In this document: positions 33,623 through 43,519 of the stretch, piece after piece
How positions within the stretch are numbered: the stretch's first letter is position 1
Layout: each line of letters begins with the position of its first letter
Assembly (NCBI GenBank): GCA_015075185.1
Contig: JABTUW010000004.1
Coordinates: 1,270,761 to 1,334,760, forward strand
Length of the DNA stretch: 64,000 nucleotides
Direction of reading: 5' to 3'
Source of the DNA: Anaerolineales bacterium
Lineage (GTDB): Bacteria; Chloroflexota; Anaerolineae; 4572-78; J111
Notes under the pieces: model-generated
What the model was told of the DNA's origin: nothing
What the model saw: the letters and a program-made list of their open reading frames with translations, nothing else
Database searches by the model: none
Program-made: the position numbers and the translations under genes

Positions 33623-34441
33623 ATGTCTCAACAAACAATTGATGCTAAGAATGCCGAGTTTTGGAATGAGCTATGTGGCACTTGGTTAGCCCGCACTCTT
33701 GGTATCACTGATGTCAGTCCGGAAACACTTCGTCGCTTTGATGAGGCTTATCTGGCTTTTTATCCGTATTTGGAAAAGTATGTCACCAAACAAAATTTAA
33801 AAGGCAAAAAGGTTTTGGAGATAGGTTTAGGGTATGGTACACTTGGGCAATTTCTGGCACAACAGGATAGCGATTATTATGGGCTAGATATTGCTCAAGG
33901 TCCGGTAGATATGATGCGTTATCGCCTCACTCAACTTGGCCGGCAAAGCAGCTATAAAGTTCAATTAGGTTCAGCCTTGGACATTCCATATCCTGATGAA
34001 AGCTTTGACTATGTTTATAGCATTGGTTGCTTACACCATACAGGGAATTTGGGTAAAGCAGTCTCTGAAGTTTATCGTGTTCTTATTCCCGGTGGTAAAG
34101 CAATTGTTATGCTTTACAATCAACATTCATTTCGGCAATTAGTAACAATTCCGCTAACACGTTTACGCAGCCTATTTGTAGCCGATGGTCGAACTTTTGC
34201 CGAGCATATTCGGGCTATGTATGATATGAATAGTGGTGGCGAAGCTGCCCCTTTTACAGAGTATGTTTCACAAACTAAAGTTAAGCACTTATTCCAGAGC
34301 TTTTCTCAAATTAAGATAGACATCCAAAATTTCGATACGTATATTCTTTTTAGAGGCCGGGTGATTATCCCGCGCGAGAAACTTTTAAACAATTTAGCTC
34401 GATTAATTGGGCTTGATCTTTATATTACGGCAACGAAGTAA
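33623..34441 (+). CDS. Class I SAM-dependent methyltransferase
   Basis: This 272-residue protein has methyltransferase motif I VLEIGLGYGTLGQFL near residues 64-78, an acidic motif II end YYGLD, and motif IV-like SFDYVYSIGCLHHT near 130-143. It resembles small-molecule or sugar methyltransferases of the Methyltransf_11/25 type. The gene is clearly more A/T-rich than most of the locus and directly follows the IS630 element, so it may be a recent acquisition. It probably modifies a sugar residue or glycan end; the target is unknown. The IS could also supply promoter activity. Confidence 0.82.
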   Translation: MSQQTIDAKNAEFWNELCGTWLARTLGITDVSPETLRRFDEAYLAFYPYLEKYVTKQNLKGKKVLEIGLGYGTLGQFLAQQDSDYYGLDIAQGPVDMMRYRLTQLGRQSSYKVQLGSALDIPYPDESFDYVYSIGCLHHTGNLGKAVSEVYRVLIPGGKAIVMLYNQHSFRQLVTIPLTRLRSLFVADGRTFAEHIRAMYDMNSGGEAAPFTEYVSQTKVKHLFQSFSQIKIDIQNFDTYILFRGRVIIPREKLLNNLARLIGLDLYITATK

Positions 34442-34512
34442 TTATCCTGTTCTCCAATATCCTAATTGCTCTACGGCTTTCACCACATTTTCCAACTGCA
34501 AGTGTTTAATCC

Positions 34513-36072
34513 ATGACTACTGACCCAAAACGAATTTTAGTCGTTTACTACAATCGTGACGATGCGGCTGAGACTCGTCTGACGATGACCCACCATATAC
34601 GGACGCTCGATGCCAGTGATACAAAGCATGATATTATTTATTACAATGCCTTTAACGATTATCCATCACCTCAACTAGGCGAAGAGCCTTTACCCGTGCC
34701 CATTTGGGCAAAAGACGCGCATTTTGATGCAGCCATTCTCCACTACTCGTTTCTGGCTTTTCACTGGAATGAGATGGCGCTCATTCGCTGGAAACGATTG
34801 TTCCATTGGATTGGCGAAATGAACTGTCTAAAGGCAGCTATTCCTCAAGATGAGTATGATCGGGCCGGGTTATTAGATGAATGGTTGTTTGAGTGGGATG
34901 TTGCGGTAGTATTTAGCTGTTTTGACGCTGACAAACGTGGTCCTCTTTATCCATTCACTCGTAACAGGGCAAAGTTTGAGCCTTGTTTGACCGGCTACAT
35001 TGATGAAAAAAGCGCTCAGCAGTATAAGGAACATTTATTACCTCTACACGAGCGAAAATTTGACATTGTGTATCGGGCCAGGCATTTACCCTTCTGGTAC
35101 GGCAGTGCTGGTCAACTTAAATATCGTATCGGCGATGTAGTAGCGGCGCACGCCCAAAGGCTTGGTTTCACCTGTGACATCTCAACGCGTGCTGAAGATA
35201 CAATCCCCGGCTCACGCTGGCTCGATTTTCTGGCCTCTAGTCGAGCTGTCATTGGCTGTGAGAGCGGCGTTAGTGTTGTGGATTGGCGCGGTGAGGTTGA
35301 GGCTCAAGTTAGAGCGATATTGAGGGCTGAACCAGGGCTATCTTTTGAAGAAGTTAGCGCCCGTATGCCGGCTGGTTGGGATAGCTATCGTTTCCTGGCT
35401 ATTTCTCCACGCCATTTTGAGGCAATTATCACAAAAACTTGCCAGATTCTGGTAGAAGGCGATTATTCGGGGGTATTGGAGCCTAACAAGCATTACATTC
35501 CTCTTAAGCCAGATTTTTCTAACCTTGATGAAGCTCTAGACAAGCTTCGAGATGATTGCTTTGTCAACGAAATGGTAGAACGTGCTTATCATGATATTTA
35601 TCTCACTGGTAAATACACCTATCGCGCCTTTGCCCATCAGATGGAAGAGGCTTTATTTAATCCAAATACCTGGAACAACGACCCGTTGATTATCACCGTG
35701 AGAGACAAGGAAAAGGATGGGGCCATGGACAGGACTCTACAAAGTTTGGAGAGACAATTGATTGTAGAACGTCACAACTATGCTTTGCAAGAAGCTAAAC
35801 TCTTGGAGGCCAGGCAGTACATAGGCGAATTGACCGGTCAATTACAAGTACGGGTTAACGAATTGCAGAATTACATGCAGCTACATTTTGACGACTTGCA
35901 AGCCCATTTGGAAAGTAAGGCCCAACTTCAAGAAAATTTGCAGCAGCAGTTAAAAACTCAACTACAGATAAGCCGTAAAGAAGTTATCGTTTTTGCTGTC
36001 TTGCTTGCTTTAGGCAGCGCCGTTATTTCGGCAGGGCTAATGCTGGTCATCATGTTTAGTTTGAGATACTAA
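34513..36072 (+). CDS. GT-B-like glycosyltransferase with C-terminal coiled coil and membrane anchor
   Basis: The first about 390 residues are homologous to the protein at 40569-41759: both share SRHFE/PRHFEAI, KTCQIL-EGDY and a following SN-(L/I)-EA segment. This resembles the C-terminal nucleotide-binding half of GT-B glycosyltransferases of the Glyco_trans_1_2 type. About 405-480 is predicted coiled coil, and the last 30 residues form one membrane helix (VFAVLLALGSAVISAGLMLV). The paralogue lacks this tail. The coiled coil and C-terminal anchor suggest it organises a membrane-bound assembly complex. Composition is A/T-rich like the preceding gene. Confidence 0.65.
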   Translation: MTTDPKRILVVYYNRDDAAETRLTMTHHIRTLDASDTKHDIIYYNAFNDYPSPQLGEEPLPVPIWAKDAHFDAAILHYSFLAFHWNEMALIRWKRLFHWIGEMNCLKAAIPQDEYDRAGLLDEWLFEWDVAVVFSCFDADKRGPLYPFTRNRAKFEPCLTGYIDEKSAQQYKEHLLPLHERKFDIVYRARHLPFWYGSAGQLKYRIGDVVAAHAQRLGFTCDISTRAEDTIPGSRWLDFLASSRAVIGCESGVSVVDWRGEVEAQVRAILRAEPGLSFEEVSARMPAGWDSYRFLAISPRHFEAIITKTCQILVEGDYSGVLEPNKHYIPLKPDFSNLDEALDKLRDDCFVNEMVERAYHDIYLTGKYTYRAFAHQMEEALFNPNTWNNDPLIITVRDKEKDGAMDRTLQSLERQLIVERHNYALQEAKLLEARQYIGELTGQLQVRVNELQNYMQLHFDDLQAHLESKAQLQENLQQQLKTQLQISRKEVIVFAVLLALGSAVISAGLMLVIMFSLRY

Positions 36073-36090
36073 AACGAGAGAAGGTTTTCT

Positions 36091-37079
36091 ATGAATAGGG
36101 TCCAGAGATTTGCCGAAAATATTTTGCGTTTAGGAAGGCGGCCCAAGCTCGGAGAATTACCCCCGATAAAAAAGCCGGGAGAGTCTGCCCCTACTTCGGT
36201 TGACTCATACTGGGGAGATTTTACCGTTTATGCTTTACCGTTTAAATCGACCCAGGAGTCGCTTGATTACTTAGAATGGCGATTTGATCAATACCCCTTG
36301 TTCCGCGAGTTTATGCAGTTATATGGGCAGCACGATGATCAGGTTGTGCTTGATTACGGCTGCGGGCCGGGAAATGATCTGGTTGGTTTTCTGGTGCATA
36401 CTCAGGCCAAAAAAGTTATCGGGGTTGATATTTCAGCCAAGGCCCTCGGCATTGCCGCTAAAAGATTGGCGCTGCACGATATAAACCCTGAACGAGTGGA
36501 ATTAATTCAAATCACTGACTCCAATCCGGAGATTCCCCTAGATAGCGCCTCGGTGGATTATATTTACTGCGAAGGCGTTCTGCATCATACCAGTCATCCT
36601 GATGCTATTCTCCAAGAATTCCAGCGGATATTGAAGCCGGAGTCGCAGGCTTGTATCATGGTTTATAATCGCAACAGTTTATGGCTGCACCTGCACACGG
36701 CTTATATTAAAATGGTGTTGGAGAACGCATTTCCGGCCTCAGTTTGGAGGATGCTTTCGCCAAAACTACGGATAGTGAAGATTGTCCCATCGCTCGGTGT
36801 CACACGCCTGAGGAATTTATCGCCATTTGCAATCGAGCCGGCTTTCAAGCCGAATATGTGGGGGGTTATCTTTCTTTACATGAGTTGCTGATTTTAAAAG
36901 AGCTGGGCCAGCAGGCGATGGAAGATGAACGTTTGGGAGTCGAGCATCGAGAATTTTTGCGGGCCTTAACCTATGACGAAAAAGGCTATCCCATGTATGA
37001 AGAGAAACATGCCGGTATCGGCGGCGTGTACAGGCTTTATAAAACTGGGTCATCAGCTGAGTTCAAAACAGGTGAATGA
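36091..37079 (+). CDS. SAM-dependent methyltransferase, frameshifted
   Basis: The first frame (36091 onward) carries motif I VLDYGCGPGNDLVGF and YIYCEGVLHHTSHPD of a class I methyltransferase. Near 36743-36745 (TTT) it switches to a run without homology. The neighbouring frame continues with EDAFAKTTDSEDCPIARCHT to the stop at 37079. Adding one T restores a single protein of about 330 residues. The substitution pattern on both sides looks normal, so this is probably an assembly error or a very recent mutation. It sits between a glycosyltransferase and an amidotransferase gene and likely modifies the same glycan. Confidence 0.75.
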
Positions 37080-37115
37080 CAATAACAGGCTATCTCTAAA
37101 CCCGGATAAAAACTT

Positions 37116-39071
37116 ATGTGTGGTATAACCGGCCTTTTTTGCGCCGATGGCCTGAGTCCTTATCGTGCTGCCTTGCAAGCAGCGAACAACACGGCTGGCC
37201 ATCGCGGTCCCGACGGACAAGGATTTGGCTGTTTTAATTCAAACACGCCCAATAACCACTTCGTTTCCCTCGATCTGGGCCAACTGCCCGATGAATCGGC
37301 CATGCGTTCAATGACCCTGGCGCTTGGCCACCGCCGCCTGGCCATTATTGATCTATCCCCTTCCGGGCTTCAGCCCATGACCAACGAGGATAAAACGCTG
37401 TGGCTGGTCTTTAACGGTGAGATTTATAACTTCGTTGAACTGCGGCTTGAGCTGGAGCGCGCCGGGCATATTTTCCATTCTCACTCAGACTCGGAAGTGA
37501 TCTTGCATGCCTATGAAACCTGGGGCGAGGATTGCGTGCAGCGCTTTGTAGGGATGTGGGCTTTTGCCCTGGCCGATCTGAGGCAGGGCCGCCTGTTTTG
37601 CTCGCGAGATCGCTTTGGCATCAAACCTTTTCACTACTATTATGATGGCCAGCGTTTTGCTTTTGCTTCGGAAATCAAGCAGTTACTCTGTTTCCCCTTT
37701 GTCCAAAGAAAAGTTAATGAACAGGCAGTGTATGAATATTTAGCCTATGAAGCGGTTGATTGGGGGGAAGAGACTTTTTTTGCCGGTATCTGCAAACTTC
37801 CGCAAGGGCACAATTTGACCCTTTCCCTGGCCGATGCGACTCTGAACCAAACTCGTTACTATCCCCCCCAATTTGTTCTCAATTCTGACATCACCCCTGG
37901 CGAAGCAGCCCAGGAATTCCGCCGTTTATTGACCGATAGCGTTCGCCTCCACCTGCGCAGTGATGTTAAGGTGGGTAGCTGCCTGTCGGGCGGGCTGGAC
38001 AGCTCAGCTATTGTTTCTCTCATGAGCCAACTGCTCAAAGGTGAAGGTAAGGAGGATATTCAATATACCTTTAGCTCACACTTTGAAGCAGAAGAGGCCA
38101 ACGAATTGGAGTACATGCAGGAGGTGATTAAAGCCACCGGCGTTCAGGCCCATTTTATCTATCCTACTTCAGCCGAGTTATTGCAGGAGATAGAGCAGTT
38201 AGTCTGGCATCAGGAAGAACCTTTCGGCTCGACCAGTATCTTTGCGCAGTGGTCGGTTTTCAAACTTATTCACCAACAACGGGTAAAGGTGGTTCTGGAT
38301 GGGCAGGGGGCTGACGAGCAACTGGCCGGTTATATCAGTCTATCACCGTATTACTTTTTGGAGCTTTCAGCCAAACGGCGGCACGTCCAGCTTTTGTGGG
38401 AAACCTGGCGCCATGCCCGCCTGCAAGGCAAGTCCTGGCTGGCGCTTTTGCCCGGCCGCGGAGGTGACTTAACCCGCAAGCTGCTCTCATATAAACCCAC
38501 GGCTGCGGCTGCCCCAGCCATTGATTGGATCAGGCCAGACCTGGGAGAACGCTACCAAAATGGTAGTGGATATTTGGCCAATTTTAACATCAGACCTTTT
38601 GATGATGTTGAGTACCTGAACAATGTTTTATATCAATTCACATTTCTCAACAATCTGCCTCCCCTGCTGAGATATGAAGACCGAAATTCAATGGCTTTTT
38701 CGGTCGAAAGCCGCGTTCCATTTCTTGATCACCGGCTGGTCGAGTTTGTCTTTAGCCTGCCATCCCAGTTCAAAATCCGGGACGGTTTTACCAAGCGCGT
38801 GATGCGCGATGCCATTACCGGTGTAATTCCTGAGAAGATCCGCCGGCGCGCCCGCAAGATGGGCTTTGCCACGCCGGAGCACCACTGGCAGCAGAATGTA
38901 CTGCGGCCGCTCATCAAAGAAGCCCTGGCTGAAAACAGGCTGCATCCCTTTATCATTCCAGATAAAGCGGAAGCTTACTTAAATTGGCTGGAAACCCATC
39001 AACTTTTGAATTTTGCCCCGTGGCGCTGGTTGAATCTGTCGCTCTGGTTGAAGGCTTATGACCTTGCTTGA
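37116..39071 (+). CDS. asnB: Asparagine-synthase-like amidotransferase 1
   Basis: This 651-residue protein has an N-terminal glutaminase domain (nucleophile Cys 2 in MCGITG, RGPDGQG, NGEIYN) and a C-terminal ATP-pyrophosphatase-type synthetase domain with SGGLDSSAIV. It moves ammonia from glutamine to an adenylated carboxylate. Four such genes occur in this locus; here the substrate may be a uronic acid of the glycan rather than free aspartate, as known for amidotransferases of some O-antigen loci. It shares RYEDRNSMAFSVESRVPFL with copy 4 and is closest to it. The glycosyltransferase start overlaps its 3' end by 14 bases. Confidence 0.87.
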   Translation: MCGITGLFCADGLSPYRAALQAANNTAGHRGPDGQGFGCFNSNTPNNHFVSLDLGQLPDESAMRSMTLALGHRRLAIIDLSPSGLQPMTNEDKTLWLVFNGEIYNFVELRLELERAGHIFHSHSDSEVILHAYETWGEDCVQRFVGMWAFALADLRQGRLFCSRDRFGIKPFHYYYDGQRFAFASEIKQLLCFPFVQRKVNEQAVYEYLAYEAVDWGEETFFAGICKLPQGHNLTLSLADATLNQTRYYPPQFVLNSDITPGEAAQEFRRLLTDSVRLHLRSDVKVGSCLSGGLDSSAIVSLMSQLLKGEGKEDIQYTFSSHFEAEEANELEYMQEVIKATGVQAHFIYPTSAELLQEIEQLVWHQEEPFGSTSIFAQWSVFKLIHQQRVKVVLDGQGADEQLAGYISLSPYYFLELSAKRRHVQLLWETWRHARLQGKSWLALLPGRGGDLTRKLLSYKPTAAAAPAIDWIRPDLGERYQNGSGYLANFNIRPFDDVEYLNNVLYQFTFLNNLPPLLRYEDRNSMAFSVESRVPFLDHRLVEFVFSLPSQFKIRDGFTKRVMRDAITGVIPEKIRRRARKMGFATPEHHWQQNVLRPLIKEALAENRLHPFIIPDKAEAYLNWLETHQLLNFAPWRWLNLSLWLKAYDLA

Positions 39072-40554
39072 GTCTCTCCAAAATAACTCAAAAACAATCG
39101 TCTCCATTACCCCCCTCAAAGTCCAGGCCGATAGCCGGACGTTCAAGCAAGCGGCTTCTGTGGCCCGTTTTGGTTATACTTCAATTGTAGTTGAGGGGAT
39201 GGAAAGCAATTTTAACGGGATAACTTTGCCCTTTAAATTATGCACGGTTGTCCAGCCCATTCCCCCGGATCAACCTGCTGAAACCCAAGCTGAGGCAATG
39301 ACCCCGGTTCCGGTTAATCAAGAAGCTGATCCAGAAGGAGTTACCTCCTTAACACAGGACGTTATCGTTCCTGTATTATCCGAATCACAGCCAAACCCTG
39401 TACGCTCATTCCTCAAAAAATTCCCCCAACCCATCAAAACAACCTTTTACCCGGCTTATGCGTATCTTGGCTCTACCTGGTATAAAGTTAAGGCGCTGCC
39501 TGGTCGAATAAGGCGTAAAATCAAACACGTCCTCCTCTCTTTCTGGTACAGAACGCGGCAGACCTACCGGGAGTTGCTCGTTTCCAATCCGGTCCAGTTT
39601 CTGCAATACGCTTACAAATTTTTTTACAAATACGGCTATTTACCCTTAAAATGTACTCCCAAAGCTTCGCTGTATTACCTGCACGCTTTTTATCAGTTTC
39701 CGGCGATCTATTTGCTTTGTTTAAGGCATCGCGCCAAATATATTTACGATGCCCACGATTTTTATTCTCAACTGGAGGATGAGGCAAGTTTATCCACCTT
39801 TTGGGCCAGATGGGTGATGCCGTTTGAGCTAATGATCGAAAACTGGTGTATACGGCACGCTGCCGCCGTCGTTACCGTTAATGAGGGTATTGCCGGGCTA
39901 ATCAAAAAAAAATTTGGTCGCGCGGCTGTGGTTATCCGCAATGCCCACGATTTGCGCCTTGACCGAGAGCCGGGGCAGCACCTCCGCCTGCACCTTAACT
40001 TATGCCCTGATCAAATCTTGCTGGTTTCTGTGGGGCACGCCAAACCGGGTATGGCCATCGAGGAGATGTTCGAGGCGTTGGCTATTCTTCCGGCAAACGT
40101 GCATCTCGCCTTTATTGGGAATGGGTACGCACCTTACCTGGAAACCGTTCAGAAGAAAGGCTTGGCGCAGCGAATTCATTTTGTAGCGCCGGTTAAGCCG
40201 GATGAAGTCGTGCCGTTTATTCGGAGCGCCGATGTCGCGGTTGTTCTTTACTACTCTAAATCCGTTGACTACAAATACTCTTTACCCAATCGTTTTTTTC
40301 AGGCTATCGCGGCCGAACTCCCCCTGCTCTATCCTGATTTGCCGGAAATAAAGCGAATTGCCGATACCTATGACGTAGGCTTACAGGTTGACCCTCAATC
40401 GCCCCAATCTATTAGCGCTGCCATCCTTCAACTCATGAACAGTCCTCATTTGGCGCAGCAATATAAGCGAAATTTAAGCCTGGCTAAAGAAGAATTGAGT
40501 TGGGAGCATGAGGAGAAAGTTCTACAAGATTTGTTGAGAGAGGTTATCAGCTAA
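39058..40554 (+). CDS. GT4-type glycosyltransferase with long insert
   Basis: This 498-residue GT-B glycosyltransferase has an N-terminal VARFGYTSIVVEG typical of GT4 starts. A Pro-rich then basic insert at about 70-185 has no visible domain. IYDAHDFYSQLE follows, and the nucleotide-sugar-binding half has VSVGHAKPGMAIEEM and YSLPNRFFQAIAAELPLL. Motifs with DAHDFY/DAHELY/DAHEYA recur in the proteins at 48804 and 59054. The insert makes it about 120 residues longer than those relatives. Translation is coupled to the preceding amidotransferase. The donor and acceptor are unknown. Confidence 0.8.
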   Translation: MTLLESLQNNSKTIVSITPLKVQADSRTFKQAASVARFGYTSIVVEGMESNFNGITLPFKLCTVVQPIPPDQPAETQAEAMTPVPVNQEADPEGVTSLTQDVIVPVLSESQPNPVRSFLKKFPQPIKTTFYPAYAYLGSTWYKVKALPGRIRRKIKHVLLSFWYRTRQTYRELLVSNPVQFLQYAYKFFYKYGYLPLKCTPKASLYYLHAFYQFPAIYLLCLRHRAKYIYDAHDFYSQLEDEASLSTFWARWVMPFELMIENWCIRHAAAVVTVNEGIAGLIKKKFGRAAVVIRNAHDLRLDREPGQHLRLHLNLCPDQILLVSVGHAKPGMAIEEMFEALAILPANVHLAFIGNGYAPYLETVQKKGLAQRIHFVAPVKPDEVVPFIRSADVAVVLYYSKSVDYKYSLPNRFFQAIAAELPLLYPDLPEIKRIADTYDVGLQVDPQSPQSISAAILQLMNSPHLAQQYKRNLSLAKEELSWEHEEKVLQDLLREVIS

Positions 40555-40568
40555 ATATCTCAAGAACT

Positions 40569-41759
40569 ATGAAGAAAGATCGCCTCAAAACTCTCTACCT
40601 CGACGCTAACGCGACCGGGCCAACGGTTATTAAAACCGACACCATCCTGCGCGGCATCTTTGGTTACAAAGATGGGGCCAAACCCCCTGCTTTTCTCCGA
40701 CGTTATCCAGGGGTAGTAGATATGTTTGCCCATCTGCGTGATTTCCACGAATTTTTATCTTACGTTCTGGACTGGCGAGATGCTTTTTGTGCAGCGCCCG
40801 AGCTGGATGTAGAGGTCTGCAATATCAATAACCTGGTACACTTTTCGCGCTGCTTGCTGATGCTCCGTCGTTATGATCTCATCGTTGTCTCGCACGCCGC
40901 TGCCGGCGATGATATGACCTTACTACTCAAGACGGCTGGCTGGTTCCAACGCCGGCGCGGTAAATTGGTGGTGTTTATCGGCAACGAATATGATCTTCTG
41001 GATGAGAAGATCGGCTTTATTCGCTCGGTTGAAGCCGAATTTATCTGCAGCCAGTTGCCCCTGGCAGCGGCGCGCTACCTCTACCAGGAGTGTGACCGGA
41101 GCCACCTCCTCTCCATGCCGCATGCCCTGAATCCAAAAGTTTATTATCCTATTCCCAACTCTTCCCGTACCATTGACGTCGGCTTTATCGGCGATATCTA
41201 TTGGCCTTTTGTGGGTGACAAGGAAAGGACGGATCTGATCCGCTTTTTTGAAACCCGGGGGGCAAGTTTGGGCCTGACCTGCGAAATCCGTACCCAGCGC
41301 ATTCCCCGGACAGAGTGGGCCAAATTTCTTAACACATGCCACAGCATTATTGGCGCGGAGTCGGGCACTTACTATTTGAATGAGCGAGGCCGCCTCTTGA
41401 CAGCCGCCAGGGATTATAATTTGAATGAAAACCGGCAGGCCACCTTTGAAGAAGTTTTTGAACGCTTTTATCAAGACCAGCCGCGCCTGGTATCAGGTAA
41501 AAGTATATCGTCACGTCACTTTGAGCCGATTGGCGCCAAAACGTGCCAAATTTTGCTAGAAGGGGATTATAACGGTATCCTTAACGCTGATGAACATTAC
41601 ATCAGCGTTAAAAAAGATCTTTCTAATATTTATGAAGCCATAGACTGCTTCAAAGACGAAAGCTACCGCCAGGCTATGGTCGAGCGCACCTATGAATATG
41701 TCATGGCAGAGCATACTTACGCCCATCGCGTTCAGAACTTGCTTAAAGTAATTTCCTGA
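40569..41759 (+). CDS. GT-B-like glycosyltransferase (paralogue of the 34513 gene)
   Basis: This 396-residue protein aligns over its length with the first about 390 residues of the protein at 34513: IPRTEWAKFL, IIGAESG, FEEVFERF, SRHFEPIGAKTCQILLEGDY and DLSNIYEAI are matched there. The C-terminal half looks like the donor-binding half of a GT-B enzyme. Unlike its paralogue it has no coiled coil or membrane anchor and starts with a different N-terminus. Gene start ATG 40569 is 15 bases after the previous stop. The paralogous pair probably adds two related sugars. Confidence 0.68.
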   Translation: MKKDRLKTLYLDANATGPTVIKTDTILRGIFGYKDGAKPPAFLRRYPGVVDMFAHLRDFHEFLSYVLDWRDAFCAAPELDVEVCNINNLVHFSRCLLMLRRYDLIVVSHAAAGDDMTLLLKTAGWFQRRRGKLVVFIGNEYDLLDEKIGFIRSVEAEFICSQLPLAAARYLYQECDRSHLLSMPHALNPKVYYPIPNSSRTIDVGFIGDIYWPFVGDKERTDLIRFFETRGASLGLTCEIRTQRIPRTEWAKFLNTCHSIIGAESGTYYLNERGRLLTAARDYNLNENRQATFEEVFERFYQDQPRLVSGKSISSRHFEPIGAKTCQILLEGDYNGILNADEHYISVKKDLSNIYEAIDCFKDESYRQAMVERTYEYVMAEHTYAHRVQNLLKVIS

Positions 41760-41815
41760 TGGGCCAAGTATAAAGGTGAAGTCATTTGTTTGAATATATC
41801 CTGGCAAGACTCTCT

Positions 41816-43474
41816 ATGAAAAAAATATTCCACCTTTTAGTTTTCTTTTCATTACTTTGGCTGTCCGGCTGTAATCAGCAAAGCCTTCAAATTCCCCAGC
41901 ATGCCCTGGTTACCCAGTATGAGACTGCTGGCTGCAACACGCTTGGCCTGTTTGACTCAGAAGGGGCTGTCATGGTGGATTACGGGGGAGAACTGGGCTT
42001 ACAATATAATCCTGTCACCATTAGCCAATATGCTTTGGGCTGCTACCATCAACACCTCCAGGGTTGTAGCGAATGCCGTACAGTTTTTCTTAATCAAATC
42101 AAATATTTGAGAACCAAATATAAAACCATCAGTGAAGATATGGTAGGCTATCCCTTTGATTTTGCCTGGTCTTACGGCTTAGAACCAGGCTGGTATTCAG
42201 GCATGGCCCAGGGGCAAGCAATCTCTGCATTAATTCGTTACTACTATCTTACTGACGATAAGACCATATTACCCCTGGTAAAGAAAACTAAGAATTTCAT
42301 GGTTTTACCAACCTCCCAGGGAGGTCCTCTAACCCATACCCCTGAAGGCCATGTTTGGATCGAAGAATTCCCCTCTGCAAAACCTTCCCTGGTTTTGAAC
42401 GGTTTTATCTCTGCTGTTTTTGGATTGTATGAATATATCTCCCTCTTTCCGGAAGACAGTCAGGCCATCAAGTTATACCAGGAATGTATTGAAAGTCTCA
42501 AAGCGTCCATCAGTAGTTATGATAACGGCTCTTGGACTTATCTGGATCTCCACGACTCGCCTTACCCCCAGGCTAATCATGAGTATATGATGGCCCATTA
42601 TATTCAAACGCGAACTTTGTATAATATGACCAAAGATCCGTTCTTTAGACATGTCGAATTAAGATGGCAGAGTTTTTTTCATGATGTAAATATCTATTCC
42701 CAAGGCAATAACCTTAAAGATGCTCAGGATTACTTTTATACGCCCCTAATCCGCCCGATTTATTTACCCTCCAAAAATTTGATCCGGCTTGAAGATATTA
42801 ACAACTATGCCAGTACACCCCCCATTCCAGGGTATGATGTACCCACTCTTCTTGATAACAAAATTTCAACTTACTTTGGCCCGATAACTGAATTACCATC
42901 CTATGTAGGGTTCAACCTAAAACAAAGTGTCCTGGCCAATACCTTACCCCTAACTTTGTTCAACGTCGAACTCTACCCGGAGAAGTTGTTGATTTTAGCC
43001 AAATCTGAAGATGATCAGGGATGGCAAGAACTACCCTACACGTTAACGGCCAAGCGGCAATATTTCTCCTATAGATTTGCCGATACCCAAATCAAGGAGT
43101 TCGCCATTGTTTGCCAAATATGCCGCGAGCAAGAGCGGCTGGTCATTTCAGAACTGGCCCTCGGCTACGGCCCAGAAGGAAACCTTGTCTTACCGGAATA
43201 CGGCAGCTTTCTTTCTGAAGTGATGGAGATAACATCTCCCAAATTTGAAGTAAGAGTTGATACGTTCGATATTGAAAGTGATGATGTAGTGGTAATTTAT
43301 AGATATGCTGACTCGATTGAAGCTTTAGCCCAACAGGGGTGGGAATTCGATTTTATTAATCCCACCCAAGCCAACAGCCTGGAGGCACAGGGAAAGTATT
43401 ATCAATTTAAGATTATTTATAAGAACAAAAATGAGAATTCTAAGTGGACCAATTTTCGGATTCTGCCACGATAG
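41816..43474 (+). CDS. D-glucuronyl C5-epimerase-like lipoprotein
   Basis: From ATG 41816 the 552-residue protein begins with a lipoprotein signal peptide ending LSGC (Cys 19). The middle has PGWYSGMAQGQAISALIRYY, VWIEEFPSAKPSLVLNGFI and SAVFGLYEY, matching the catalytic C-terminal domain of heparan-sulfate D-glucuronyl C5-epimerase and its bacterial relatives. These enzymes invert C5 of uronic acids inside a finished polymer. Tyr and Glu residues of these stretches are the expected catalytic set. The last about 180 residues form a separate beta-rich part. A lipoprotein acts outside the cytoplasm, so it would modify the exported uronate glycan. Confidence 0.8.
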   Translation: MKKIFHLLVFFSLLWLSGCNQQSLQIPQHALVTQYETAGCNTLGLFDSEGAVMVDYGGELGLQYNPVTISQYALGCYHQHLQGCSECRTVFLNQIKYLRTKYKTISEDMVGYPFDFAWSYGLEPGWYSGMAQGQAISALIRYYYLTDDKTILPLVKKTKNFMVLPTSQGGPLTHTPEGHVWIEEFPSAKPSLVLNGFISAVFGLYEYISLFPEDSQAIKLYQECIESLKASISSYDNGSWTYLDLHDSPYPQANHEYMMAHYIQTRTLYNMTKDPFFRHVELRWQSFFHDVNIYSQGNNLKDAQDYFYTPLIRPIYLPSKNLIRLEDINNYASTPPIPGYDVPTLLDNKISTYFGPITELPSYVGFNLKQSVLANTLPLTLFNVELYPEKLLILAKSEDDQGWQELPYTLTAKRQYFSYRFADTQIKEFAIVCQICREQERLVISELALGYGPEGNLVLPEYGSFLSEVMEITSPKFEVRVDTFDIESDDVVVIYRYADSIEALAQQGWEFDFINPTQANSLEAQGKYYQFKIIYKNKNENSKWTNFRILPR

Positions 43475-43519
43475 GAGTACCTTATGATTGATGCTTCAAG
43501 CTACGGATTATAGGAAAAA

